Under the pieces are notes generated by a model that did no database searches, was not told the origin of the DNA, and was given only the letters and a program-made list of their open reading frames with translations. From positions 1 to 8,129 of the forward strand of contig CALJBY010000240.1 in the NCBI GenBank assembly GCA_938024025.1: a stretch of 8,129 nt of DNA. The letters run 5' to 3'. Source of the DNA: an uncultured bacterium. GTDB taxonomy: Bacteria > Desulfobacterota > WTBG01. The position numbers and the translations under genes are program-made. Below are positions 1 to 5,504 of this stretch, in pieces. Each line of letters opens with the position of its first letter. Positions within the stretch are counted from its first letter, which is position 1.

Positions 1-581
1 TGATTGATGCTATAGAAAAGTTTGATCCGTCCAAGGAGGTTAAGTTTAAGACCTATGCAGAGATTCGTATTAAGGGCGCAATCCTTGATGAATTGCGAGC
101 AATGGATTGGATTCCCCGCTCTATCCGTAAAGTTATTAATAAGTTAGTGGGTGCCTATCATGAACTGGAACAGCAGCTGGGCAGGCCTGCGAAAGACGAA
201 GAGATTGCAGAGCTCCTGGGTGTGCAAATGGAGGAATTTTATAAACTGCTTAAACACTCAGCAGGTGCACCACTTATCAGCCTGGATGTGATGGTGGATC
301 ATGATGATAAGCGCAGGGATATTTTGAGTTGTCTCGTTGATCCGAAATCCCAAGATGCCTTTGGCATTTTGGGTTTAGGCGAGCTTAAGGATGGCATTGC
401 GAACGCGATTGATGATCTGCCGGAAAAAGAAAAACAGGTAATTTCACTGTACTATTATGATGAACTTACCATGAAAGAGATTGGTGAGGTCCTGGATCTC
501 ACAGAATCACGGGTTTCGCAAATTCATACTAAGGCTATTCTGCGATTGCGGGTGCGGATTAACACTTTGAGAAGTAAATAA
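1..581 (+). CDS. fliA: RNA polymerase sigma factor FliA (sigma-28), 5' end missing
   Basis: Flagellar sigma factor that directs RNA polymerase to late flagellar and chemotaxis promoters. The frame is open from base 3, giving 192 visible codons to the TAA at 579-581; the true start lies before the window. The first visible residues (AIEKFDPSKEVKFKTYAEIR) are sigma region 2 of the FliA type, followed by the family hallmark KGAILDELRAMDWIPRSIRK at the region 2/3 junction. Region 3 follows (ELEQQLGRPAKDEEIAELLG). The C-terminus has DLPEKEKQVISLYYYDELT and the region 4 helix-turn-helix (MKEIGEVLDLTESRVSQIH). Any start within the window, such as the TTG at 93, would cut off region 2 and is not real. 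fliL begins 28 bases later, so the two are probably one transcript. Confidence 0.95.
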   Translation, partial: IDAIEKFDPSKEVKFKTYAEIRIKGAILDELRAMDWIPRSIRKVINKLVGAYHELEQQLGRPAKDEEIAELLGVQMEEFYKLLKHSAGAPLISLDVMVDHDDKRRDILSCLVDPKSQDAFGILGLGELKDGIANAIDDLPEKEKQVISLYYYDELTMKEIGEVLDLTESRVSQIHTKAILRLRVRINTLRSK

Positions 582-609
582 CCCGGACTGCAGGGCGGAG
601 AGGACACGT

Positions 610-1206
610 ATGGCGGATACAGAAAGTAAAGAACTAGAGACAAAGTCAAGTACGGGGGGAGGCCAGGAAGAAGATAAACGTGAGGCGCTTGACAAACAAG
701 CCTCCCCGGAAAGTACGGAAGAAATAAGTGCAGCGGCTGGTCAGGAGGAAGCAGGTAAAAAGAGCACAATGAGCACGGGGGAGTACCTCCTGATTACACT
801 CGCGGTGCTGCTCATTGTAATAGTCATCGGTGGAGGCATGTTCATCTGGGCACGCTATGGCACCATTGATGGTGAACAGGAAGCGACTCTGGACCGTGCA
901 CAACGCCCCCTTTACCAACTCAACCCCTTTTTTGTGCCACTTAAGGCACAGGCGGGCGTGGAAAAGTTTTTGCGTGTAACCATATCCTTAGAATTATCCG
1001 GTGAGGGATCTTCCCAGGTAGTTGTTAAGCAGATGGAGCAGATACGGGGAACGCTCTTGCAAACGTTACTATCAGCCGTCCCTAAGGACATTGAGTACCC
1101 CCATGGCAAAAAGGCATTGATGGATAGGATGAGAACATCGGTTAATCACTTCCTGGGAAAAGATCTGGTCCAGGGGATACGTTTTACCAATGCAGTGCTC
1201 CTATGA
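610..1206 (+). CDS. fliL: flagellar basal body-associated protein FliL
   Basis: FliL is an inner-membrane protein next to the stator; in characterised bacteria it supports torque and stator stability. This 198-residue product has a charged, Glu-rich cytoplasmic N-terminus (about residues 1-56), one transmembrane helix (about 59-81, YLLITLAVLLIVIVIGGGMF) and a periplasmic C-terminal domain. That domain carries FliL features: LNPFFVPL, then VEKFLRVTISLEL, then IRGTLLQTLLSAV, and the ending HFLGKDLVQGIRFTNAVLL. The N-terminal extension is longer than in many FliL proteins. The ATG at 610 is preceded by a purine-rich GGCGGAGAGGA at about 594-604. An internal ATG (residue 54) just before the membrane segment is an alternative but has no clear ribosome site. 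The family call is firm. Confidence 0.88.
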   Translation: MADTESKELETKSSTGGGQEEDKREALDKQASPESTEEISAAAGQEEAGKKSTMSTGEYLLITLAVLLIVIVIGGGMFIWARYGTIDGEQEATLDRAQRPLYQLNPFFVPLKAQAGVEKFLRVTISLELSGEGSSQVVVKQMEQIRGTLLQTLLSAVPKDIEYPHGKKALMDRMRTSVNHFLGKDLVQGIRFTNAVLL

Positions 1207-1290
1207 GATATGCAGTATCATGCATAACAGGGTAGATTACTTTATGCCGTATCGAAAAAAAACAGATAGCTGAGAGGTACGGAAGAAAAA

Positions 1291-1476
1291 GTGAGTTTCC
1301 CGCCTTCGAGAAGAAAGTATATAGGAGTTTTGTTTGAGTGCTGTGATGTCTACGCCCGGATTTATATTAGCAGGAATAAGGCGGCCTATATCGGGTGGTG
1401 TCCCAAATGTGCCCATCGCATTGAAATTAAAATTGATAAGGGGGGAACGAACAGCCGTTTTTTCAAGGCACGATAA
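1291..1476 (+). CDS. small four-cysteine (zinc-ribbon-like) protein, 61 aa
   Basis: Function unknown. It starts with GTG, preceded by GGAAGA at 1281-1286 (spacing about 5) and GAGAGG at 1272-1277. The 61-residue product has a CC pair (residues 17-18, in LFECCDVYARIY) and a CPKC pair (residues 37 and 40, in YIGWCPKCAHRIEIKI). This C2-Cx2C spacing suits a small zinc ribbon. The end has a GGTNSRFFKAR motif. The composition (well-placed Cys, Tyr and Trp, alternating beta-like pattern) looks like a real folded domain, and I have an impression, unverified, of similar short GGT..RFF proteins in Planctomycetota. The TAA stop (1474-1476) lies inside the left arm of the 1471-1740 inverted-repeat element, so the element may have supplied the last codons. 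An overlapping frame at 1334-1549 lacks these features. Confidence 0.62.
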   Translation: MSFPPSRRKYIGVLFECCDVYARIYISRNKAAYIGWCPKCAHRIEIKIDKGGTNSRFFKAR

Positions 1477-1740
1477 TCCCAGATTTTGCAGTAGTTGTCG
1501 TAGCGAGGCGCAGACAACCGCAGCGAAACGAGCAGTTGGAACGATTTAGCAACGAAAGCATATCCATAGATATGTTGAGGAGCAAAATCGTGAAACAATC
1601 GTTGCAGCAAGGATTTGAAAGCACTAATGTGCTTTCCGGAAGATTAATTTGATATTATTATACATGACTTTTGGCTGCGCCTCCAAGTCATGAACCGGAC
1701 AAGCAGCAGTAGATTGCTACTGCAAATTCTGGGATTATAG
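1471..1740. repeat. 270-base element bounded by 24-base inverted repeats (MITE-like or structured RNA)
   Basis: The left arm 1471-1494 and the right arm 1717-1740 are reverse complements at 22 of 24 positions; the shared core reads ATAATCCCAGA and ends TTTGCAGTAG. No open frame inside looks like a protein. The interior holds several shorter inverted repeats. Long matching ends, small size and no transposase suit a miniature inverted-repeat transposable element. The density of internal stems would also suit a transcribed structured RNA with a closing stem. I could not identify a target-site duplication: the flanks (AAGGCA on the left, AAGCGG on the right) share only AAG-type purines. Confidence 0.6.
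1494..1723. other. cluster of internal hairpins, including a possible pseudoknot and a competing stem
   Basis: Perfect inverted repeats inside the 1471-1740 element are: 1494-1499 with 1513-1518 (GTTGTC/GACAAC); 1559-1564 with 1569-1574 (CATATC/GATATG, loop CATA); 1617-1624 with 1629-1636 (GAAAGCAC/GTGCTTTC, loop TAAT); 1663-1670 with 1685-1692 (CATGACTT/AAGTCATG); and 1706-1712 with 1717-1723 (GCAGTAG/CTACTGC, loop ATTG). Two further 7-base pairings cross each other: 1541-1547 with 1585-1591 (ACGATTT/AAATCGT) and 1549-1555 with 1599-1605 (GCAACGA/TCGTTGC). They are either a pseudoknot or alternatives. No folding energy was computed. Confidence 0.5.
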
Positions 1741-1748
1741 AAGCGGAG

Positions 1749-1783
1749 GGCACTCCTCCTCGTAGTGCCGGGAAAGTACTTTC
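1749..1783. promoter_or_regulatory. hairpin plus 12-base palindrome upstream of the kinase-like gene
   Basis: GGCACT (1749-1754) and AGTGCC (1764-1769) form a perfect 6-base stem with a 9-base loop. The perfect palindrome GAAAGTACTTTC follows at 1772-1783. The palindrome overlaps the proposed -35 element of the candidate promoter at 1781-1808, which is where a repressor operator would sit. No binding protein can be named. Confidence 0.35.
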
Positions 1784-1808
1784 ATAATTACTGCAGGTGG
1801 TGTATAAT
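1781..1808 (+). promoter_or_regulatory. candidate vegetative (sigma-70 type) promoter
   Basis: TATAAT at 1803-1808 is a perfect -10 hexamer. TTCATA at 1781-1786 matches TTGACA at 4 of 6 positions, with a 16-base spacer. It lies about 95 bases before the start of the kinase-like gene and is the best such site in the 700-base gap after fliL. The -35 is weak, so this is a candidate only. Confidence 0.4.
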
Positions 1809-1904
1809 TTTCCATTTATAAAATAATGATTGAGGGAGCTCAGCAAAGAAGCGCATTGTTTGCCGGGTACGGTACATAACCAGTAACATTAATGCAGAGA
1901 CTGT

Positions 1905-3029
1905 GTGAGAACTATGAAAAAATTAGCACCCCTTTTAGAAACGATTACCAATGGCCCCGAAGAGATGGTAGTGGTTATCAGCCCTGACTATAGAGTATCC
2001 TATGCGAGTCCTCGAGTTGCCCGGTTGGCTGGGGTTGAGGGAGAAAGTGTACCGGGGAAGTTTTGTTACCAGCTCTTGCAGCAGAGGGAAGAACCGTGCG
2101 ACGGTGCAGAGTTTCCCTGTCCCTTAAGACAGGTCGTGAACTCCGGTGAAGCGTGTGTGACTTCCCAGGATTACTTACGTGCGGGAAGAGGGGAAGATAT
2201 CCTTACCGTGGATTGTTACCCCCTAAAGGGGGCCGATGAAAAGGTTGGACACGTCATCAGTATTCTCAGGGAGGATGCTATAGGCACAATAAAACCGGAA
2301 CTTTCCTGGATGTACCGGCTTGCTACAATCGGGGACCTTTTGCATGGTCTGGCCCATAATGTTAATACTCCCCTTTCTGCAGTTATGGCACGGGGCGAGA
2401 TGTTGGGAGAGCGCTTAAAAGGGATTAAGGAGGAGCAATCAGCTCAAGCAGCAGAAGGTGATGCATTCACCGCAAAAATGGATAAAAACATAAGGGATGC
2501 TGAGGTGATTGTGGCCAATACCCTTAAGATCTCGGCTATCATACGAAATATGATGCAAAAGAGACTCCAGGAAGAAGAAGATACTCCTCAGATGCTCAAT
2601 CTGAGTCAGCTCCTACAAGAGGAGCTTCAATTTTTGGAAGCTAACATGATGTTTAAACATGAAATAAAAAAGACATACCTCCTGGGTGAGTCACTACCCT
2701 TTATAAAAGGAGTCTATTATCATTTTTCCCAAAGCTTTACCCATATTATGAATCACGTAATGGAAGCCCTTGATGGCTCAGACGTTAAGGAATTAACCAT
2801 TAAGAGTAAGCATGATGATACTGCCCTTTACATTGAAATACACCATACAGGGTTAGAAGGCGGGGATAGAACTGAGAAAGAGCCCGTGCAGCCTTCTGAT
2901 GGCATGTGGCTGACGCAGGTCAACGCATTGTTGAAGCCGTATAACGCTGAAGTGAAAATTATAAGTAAACCCCATGATACTCTTTACACCATAAGCATTC
3001 CCTATGCCGTAAGTGGTGGAAAGCGTTAA
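1905..3029 (+). CDS. PAS-domain histidine-kinase-like protein with degenerate ATP-binding domain
   Basis: A 374-residue cytoplasmic protein with no membrane segment. Residues about 12-125 form a PAS-type sensor with five Cys (54, 65, 72, 84, 104), including GKFCYQLL and FPCPLRQV. Residues about 136-220 form a dimerisation/phosphoacceptor helix pair with an H-box-like LLHGLAHNVNTPLSAV, His151 being the likely phosphoacceptor. The C-terminal third aligns with a HATPase_c fold but its boxes are broken. The N-box asparagines are His280 and His284 (FTHIMNHVMEAL). The DxGxG of the G1 box reads HTGLE (314-318). The GLGL of the G2 box reads GMWL (333-336). It is therefore probably not an ordinary autokinase; it may be a scaffold, a phosphatase or a Spo0B/ChpT-like phosphotransfer protein. 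The position in a flagellar cluster suggests a role in the sigma-54 flagellar cascade (inference). GTG 1905 and ATG 1914 are both possible starts, with only weak ribosome sites. Confidence 0.8.
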   Translation: MRTMKKLAPLLETITNGPEEMVVVISPDYRVSYASPRVARLAGVEGESVPGKFCYQLLQQREEPCDGAEFPCPLRQVVNSGEACVTSQDYLRAGRGEDILTVDCYPLKGADEKVGHVISILREDAIGTIKPELSWMYRLATIGDLLHGLAHNVNTPLSAVMARGEMLGERLKGIKEEQSAQAAEGDAFTAKMDKNIRDAEVIVANTLKISAIIRNMMQKRLQEEEDTPQMLNLSQLLQEELQFLEANMMFKHEIKKTYLLGESLPFIKGVYYHFSQSFTHIMNHVMEALDGSDVKELTIKSKHDDTALYIEIHHTGLEGGDRTEKEPVQPSDGMWLTQVNALLKPYNAEVKIISKPHDTLYTISIPYAVSGGKR

Positions 3030-3045
3030 ACGCTTGGAGCACCAC

Positions 3046-3071
3046 AGGTGGATTAAAGATTTAACCCACCT
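3046..3071. other. hairpin downstream of the kinase-like gene
   Basis: AGGTGGATTAA (3046-3056) pairs with TTAACCCACCT (3061-3071) with one A-C mismatch and the tetraloop AGAT. It begins 17 bases after the stop at 3029. No T-tract follows directly; the nearest is CTTTTT at 3097-3102. It is therefore a poor intrinsic terminator and may instead protect the 3' end or act as a dyad operator over the candidate sigma-28 site. Confidence 0.5.
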
Positions 3072-3081
3072 ATGTCGATAA
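3054..3081 (+). promoter_or_regulatory. candidate sigma-28 (FliA) promoter
   Basis: TAAAGATT at 3054-3061 matches the enterobacterial FliA -35 TAAAGTTT at 7 of 8 positions. GTCGATAA at 3074-3081 matches the -10 GCCGATAA at 7 of 8. The spacer is 12 bases rather than the usual 11. Transcription would start near 3090, about 50 bases before the 3140 gene. The site overlaps the hairpin at 3046-3071. The consensus is from other bacteria, so the assignment is tentative. Confidence 0.4.
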
Positions 3082-3139
3082 GTAGCTTAGGAAGGGCTTT
3101 TTATCAATTGCAGTATATGCGTTTTCGTGGGGTTGTATC

Positions 3140-3460
3140 ATGTTACGATCTGTAGATATGCAACAGATTTTACTTCAAACCTCGGTTGTAGAGAAGATTC
3201 AGCAAGTTGAGCAACAACATGCCGATGTAGAGAAGAAGCAGATAGCATTACAACTCCAGAAAGAGATAGATCACAAGCGGCAAGAAGTGCAGAATACAAA
3301 AGAGAGCGAGCAGGTTGCGATACATGAAGAGGATAAAAGGAGACAACAGGAGAGGAAGCGTAACGCACATGCTAATGAAGATGAAGAGGGTACCAAGAGA
3401 CCTCATAAAAAGTCTGTGGAGGAGATAGATCAGGGTAAGATTCTGGATCTTATTATTTAA
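3140..3460 (+). CDS. small coiled-coil protein of the flagellar cluster, 106 aa
   Basis: No biochemical function is known to me. It is strongly hydrophilic, rich in Gln, Glu, Lys and Arg, and about residues 12-85 are predicted by eye to be one long helix or coiled coil (SVVEKIQQVEQQHADVEKK and onward). The start MLRSVDMQQILLQTSVVEKI and the end GKILDLII resemble short uncharacterised proteins in flagellar operons of other bacteria, which have an IDLQ-like start and end in a G-[IL]-[DL]-hydrophobic motif. The ATG at 3140 is preceded by GTGGGG at 3128-3132, a modest ribosome site; ATG 3158 (residue 7) is an alternative. The next gene begins about 26 bases downstream and is probably co-transcribed. 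A role as an export or assembly accessory is a guess from position. Confidence 0.75.
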   Translation: MLRSVDMQQILLQTSVVEKIQQVEQQHADVEKKQIALQLQKEIDHKRQEVQNTKESEQVAIHEEDKRRQQERKRNAHANEDEEGTKRPHKKSVEEIDQGKILDLII

Positions 3461-3485
3461 GAGATAGTTGAGAGGGGGGAAGATA

Positions 3486-3950
3486 GTGCCCAGTGGTGCT
3501 GTTGGAGTGTGGTTAGCTGCTCAGATGGTTATAGAAGTGTTGCTCTGTAGTATTATTCTCTACTATGTCTTTCGTGAGAAGAGAAGCACGAGAGCGGCAA
3601 AGCACGAACAAGAAAAAACAGAGATGCTGCTTCGTACACTTGACCGTTTGGTTGAGGAATCTGAGGACCTGGAAAAGAAGCACCTCGATTTGTTACATCT
3701 GTGGGAAAAGATAGAAAAAAAGGGGGAAGCACTGGAAGGGTACGTTGATTTTTATAAAAGCAAATATGATCCTTCTTTCCCGGTCAACACGGGGAAGGAT
3801 GAAAAAAAAGATGGCGCAGTGTCGGGCGTTGCCTGTTATGAGAAGACGCTTCGCTTAATTGAGAAAGGAATACCTGTAGGAGAAATTGCTCAAGAGGTGG
3901 GTTTGCCCCAGGGAGAAGTTGAGCTGATTATGAATCTGCGGGGGCACTAG
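3486..3950 (+). CDS. membrane-anchored DUF2802/DUF6115-like flagellar cluster protein
   Basis: The product is about 154 residues. The N-terminus has one transmembrane helix (WLAAQMVIEVLLCSIILYYV), followed by a basic stop-transfer stretch (FREKRSTRAAKHE). A Glu/Leu/Lys-rich coiled coil runs over about residues 35-85. The C-terminal module TLRLIEKGIPVGEIAQEVGL followed by PQGEVELIMNL is the helix-turn-helix-like signature of DUF2802/DUF6115 proteins, which include relatives of B. subtilis SwrB and occur in flagellar operons. SwrB helps activate the flagellar export apparatus; the same job here is inference. GTG 3486 is chosen because the strong AGAGGGGGGAAGA (3471-3483) sits just before it. 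The in-frame TTG at 3468 lies upstream of that site. A terminator follows 30 bases after the stop. Confidence 0.75.
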   Translation: MPSGAVGVWLAAQMVIEVLLCSIILYYVFREKRSTRAAKHEQEKTEMLLRTLDRLVEESEDLEKKHLDLLHLWEKIEKKGEALEGYVDFYKSKYDPSFPVNTGKDEKKDGAVSGVACYEKTLRLIEKGIPVGEIAQEVGLPQGEVELIMNLRGH

Positions 3951-3980
3951 CTGACGGCTCAAGAGCTGTGTTGTTGGGGA

Positions 3981-4023
3981 AAGCAGGAAGAGGAAGGCAC
4001 CTTTCTTTCTTCTTGCTTTTTTT
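3981..4023 (+). terminator. rho-independent terminator after the DUF2802-like gene
   Basis: AAGCAGGAAGAGG (3981-3993) pairs with TTTCTTCTTGCTT (4006-4018), 13 pairs with three G-T wobbles, and the stem continues imperfectly to 3997/4002. A run of seven T (4017-4023) follows at once. It lies 30 bases after the stop at 3950 and separates the 3140-3950 genes from the FliK-like gene, which would then need its own promoter or read-through. Confidence 0.8.
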
Positions 4024-4107
4024 GTAGGGATACAAATAGGCTGCCTTACATGAAGGCCTTTTAAAAGACGAATAGTACTTCCCCGGTGATGAAGGAAGAA
4101 AAGCGAA

Positions 4108-5274
4108 ATGATTGAAGGAATCATTACGGAATCGGCACTCAATAAACAGTTTACACTTGTATTGTCTCCTTCCGAAAAGAGTGGCTTCAGTGCTGGTCTT
4201 ACGACGGGACAATTGTTGGAGGGAAAGGTTCTCGAGGCTCTCGGTAATCATCAGTTTCTCGTCGACTTTAAGGGGATTAAGGTGGTTGCGGAGAGTATGC
4301 TTGAACTTACCCCTGGACAGCACATGCAGGTAAAAATAGAGCAGACCGCTCCGCGTGTGGTGATGAATCTTGTTACGGACGGATCTGCAGAGCAGAAAGC
4401 ACTCTCGTTATTGAGAGCACAGCTCCCTTCCCGTATTGATTGGGGTGAACTGACAGAAAGCCTTGCAAAGATTTTGACCAAAGAGAAACTGTACCAGCTC
4501 GAAATGGTAGTCGACAAAAATGTGCTGGAAAAAGTGAGTTCCTCTCTTTCGTCTCTGTCATTGAGTAAAGATGAGGTGGGTGATGGTGCAAAGCTTAAGG
4601 AGTTTATTGAGCGTTCAGGACTGCTCTATGAATCGAGAATTAAGGAAGCTTTGTTGTTACACAAAGTGATGCCCAAACAGCTTAGGGAGATCCTTGAGAA
4701 AGATTTAAAGGGTTTGTTGCTGAAGCTCTCTCAGGAGCTCGAGGAGGCAGGAGGGAAAATGCACAAGGGTGGAGATGTCTCCTTAAGAAGTACTATTCAT
4801 AATCTACTGCAGACGGTGAATTCATCGGTGGAAAAGATTGAGCTTCACCAGCTGGTTAACTACCTGACCTCAAAGAATGATCAGCAACTGGTTTTTCAGA
4901 TTCCCATCCTCCTGCCGGAAGGTATTAAAAATGCAGAACTGTACGTCCGTTCTGGTTACCAAAAAAGCAAGAAAGGAAAAGGAGATTCTCAAGATTGTCA
5001 CATTGTTTTCCTGCTCACCATGAAAAGTTTGGGAGATCTCAGAATTGATACACAGGTTGCTAAAAAGAAGATGAGGTGTACCATTCAGGTTGCAAACAGC
5101 ACCATTGCCCGTTTTGTGGAACAAAACTTGTCTGAGCTCTCTCATCGGCTTACTTCGCTTGACTATACGATTGAGCAACTGACGTGTACAGTGAAAAGGA
5201 ATGAAGGTGAAAAGATCTTCCCCCTTGAAGGCTTTTCACTCCTTGAAATGCGATTGGTTGATATTGTAGCATGA
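4108..5274 (+). CDS. fliK: FliK-like flagellar hook-length control protein
   Basis: Cytoplasmic or secreted ruler-type protein of 388 residues. The N-terminal module (about 30-90) has LLEGKVLEALGNHQFLVDF, then a KGIKVVAES strand and LTPGQHMQVKIEQ, the beta-rich domain found at the front of many FliK-like proteins. The middle (about 95-250) is helical. The C-terminal Flg_hook-type domain (about 255-365) contains LVFQIPILLPEG, AELYVRS, LGDLRIDTQV, CTIQVANSTIARFVEQNLSE and LDYTIEQLTCTV. FliK stops hook growth by acting on the FlhB C-terminal domain. The gene downstream encodes a free FlhB C-terminal-like domain, the same pairing as B. subtilis ylqG-ylqH, so it could be a YlqG-type paralogue rather than the main FliK. 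The ATG at 4108 has AAGGAAG at 4092-4098. Confidence 0.72.
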   Translation: MIEGIITESALNKQFTLVLSPSEKSGFSAGLTTGQLLEGKVLEALGNHQFLVDFKGIKVVAESMLELTPGQHMQVKIEQTAPRVVMNLVTDGSAEQKALSLLRAQLPSRIDWGELTESLAKILTKEKLYQLEMVVDKNVLEKVSSSLSSLSLSKDEVGDGAKLKEFIERSGLLYESRIKEALLLHKVMPKQLREILEKDLKGLLLKLSQELEEAGGKMHKGGDVSLRSTIHNLLQTVNSSVEKIELHQLVNYLTSKNDQQLVFQIPILLPEGIKNAELYVRSGYQKSKKGKGDSQDCHIVFLLTMKSLGDLRIDTQVAKKKMRCTIQVANSTIARFVEQNLSELSHRLTSLDYTIEQLTCTVKRNEGEKIFPLEGFSLLEMRLVDIVA

Positions 5275-5307
5275 TGTAGAATACAGCATGTTGCAGGATA
5301 AAAATAT

Positions 5308-5399
5308 GAACGTCGAACATTCAACTTCCAACATCGAATGTTGAATGTAAACTGTAAAACAAGGCAGGTTTTTTATTGGAAGTTCGACATTGGACGTTC
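5308..5399. repeat. long imperfect inverted repeat in spacer after the FliK-like gene
   Basis: The block 5308-5331 and the reverse complement of 5376-5399 agree at 19 of 24 positions, both starting GAACGTC and ending AACTTCCAA. Inside, ACATTCAAC (5317-5325) and GTTGAATGT (5340-5348) form a further perfect 9-base inverted repeat. The sequence is built from permuted forms of the words GTTGAA, TTCAAC and TCGAA. Confidence 0.75.
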
Positions 5400-5414
5400 A
5401 ATGTTGAACGTCCA
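5391..5414. repeat. perfect 11-base inverted repeat with 2-base centre
   Basis: TGGACGTTCAA (5391-5401) is followed by TG and then TTGAACGTCCA (5404-5414), its exact reverse complement. The near-absence of a loop favours a DNA cruciform or protein site over an RNA hairpin. It overlaps the right block of the larger inverted repeat at 5308-5399. Confidence 0.8.
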
Positions 5415-5424
5415 TTGATTTTAC

Positions 5425-5452
5425 ATTCTGAATTCTGTCTCCTGACTCCTCC
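5425..5452. repeat. four 7-base word repeats
   Basis: The run divides into ATTCTGA, ATTCTGT, CTCCTGA and CTCCTCC, each seven bases with a shared xTxCTGx pattern. It sits directly after the inverted repeats and about 50 bases before the FlhX-like gene. It is non-coding by eye and part of the word-repeat filling of this spacer. Confidence 0.6.
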
Positions 5453-5504
5453 TTTCAATAAGAGTCAAACGTAGACGTAACCCCTCTACTACAGTGGAGT
5501 GTAC

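Noticed and set aside
1222..1262. Terminator after fliL
   Set aside because: GCATAA/TTATGC is a weak 6-base stem with a 14-base loop, and the run that follows is A (1255-1262), not T, on the coding strand.
1334..1549. Open frame overlapping the small cysteine protein in another frame
   Set aside because: It runs into the inverted-repeat element and lacks the structured Cys pattern and ribosome site of the 1291-1476 frame.
1470..1741. Target-site duplication around the inverted-repeat element
   Set aside because: The bases flanking the two ends do not match convincingly; TA pairs near the ends are part of the inverted repeat itself.
3095..3111. Sigma-54-like GG and GC pair before the coiled-coil gene
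   Set aside because: The dinucleotides are 13 bases apart instead of 10, which abolishes sigma-54 recognition.
3928..4323. Minus-strand open frame of 131 codons
   Set aside because: It lies across the terminator and antisense to the FliK-like gene, with no domain or ribosome site; it is a shadow frame.
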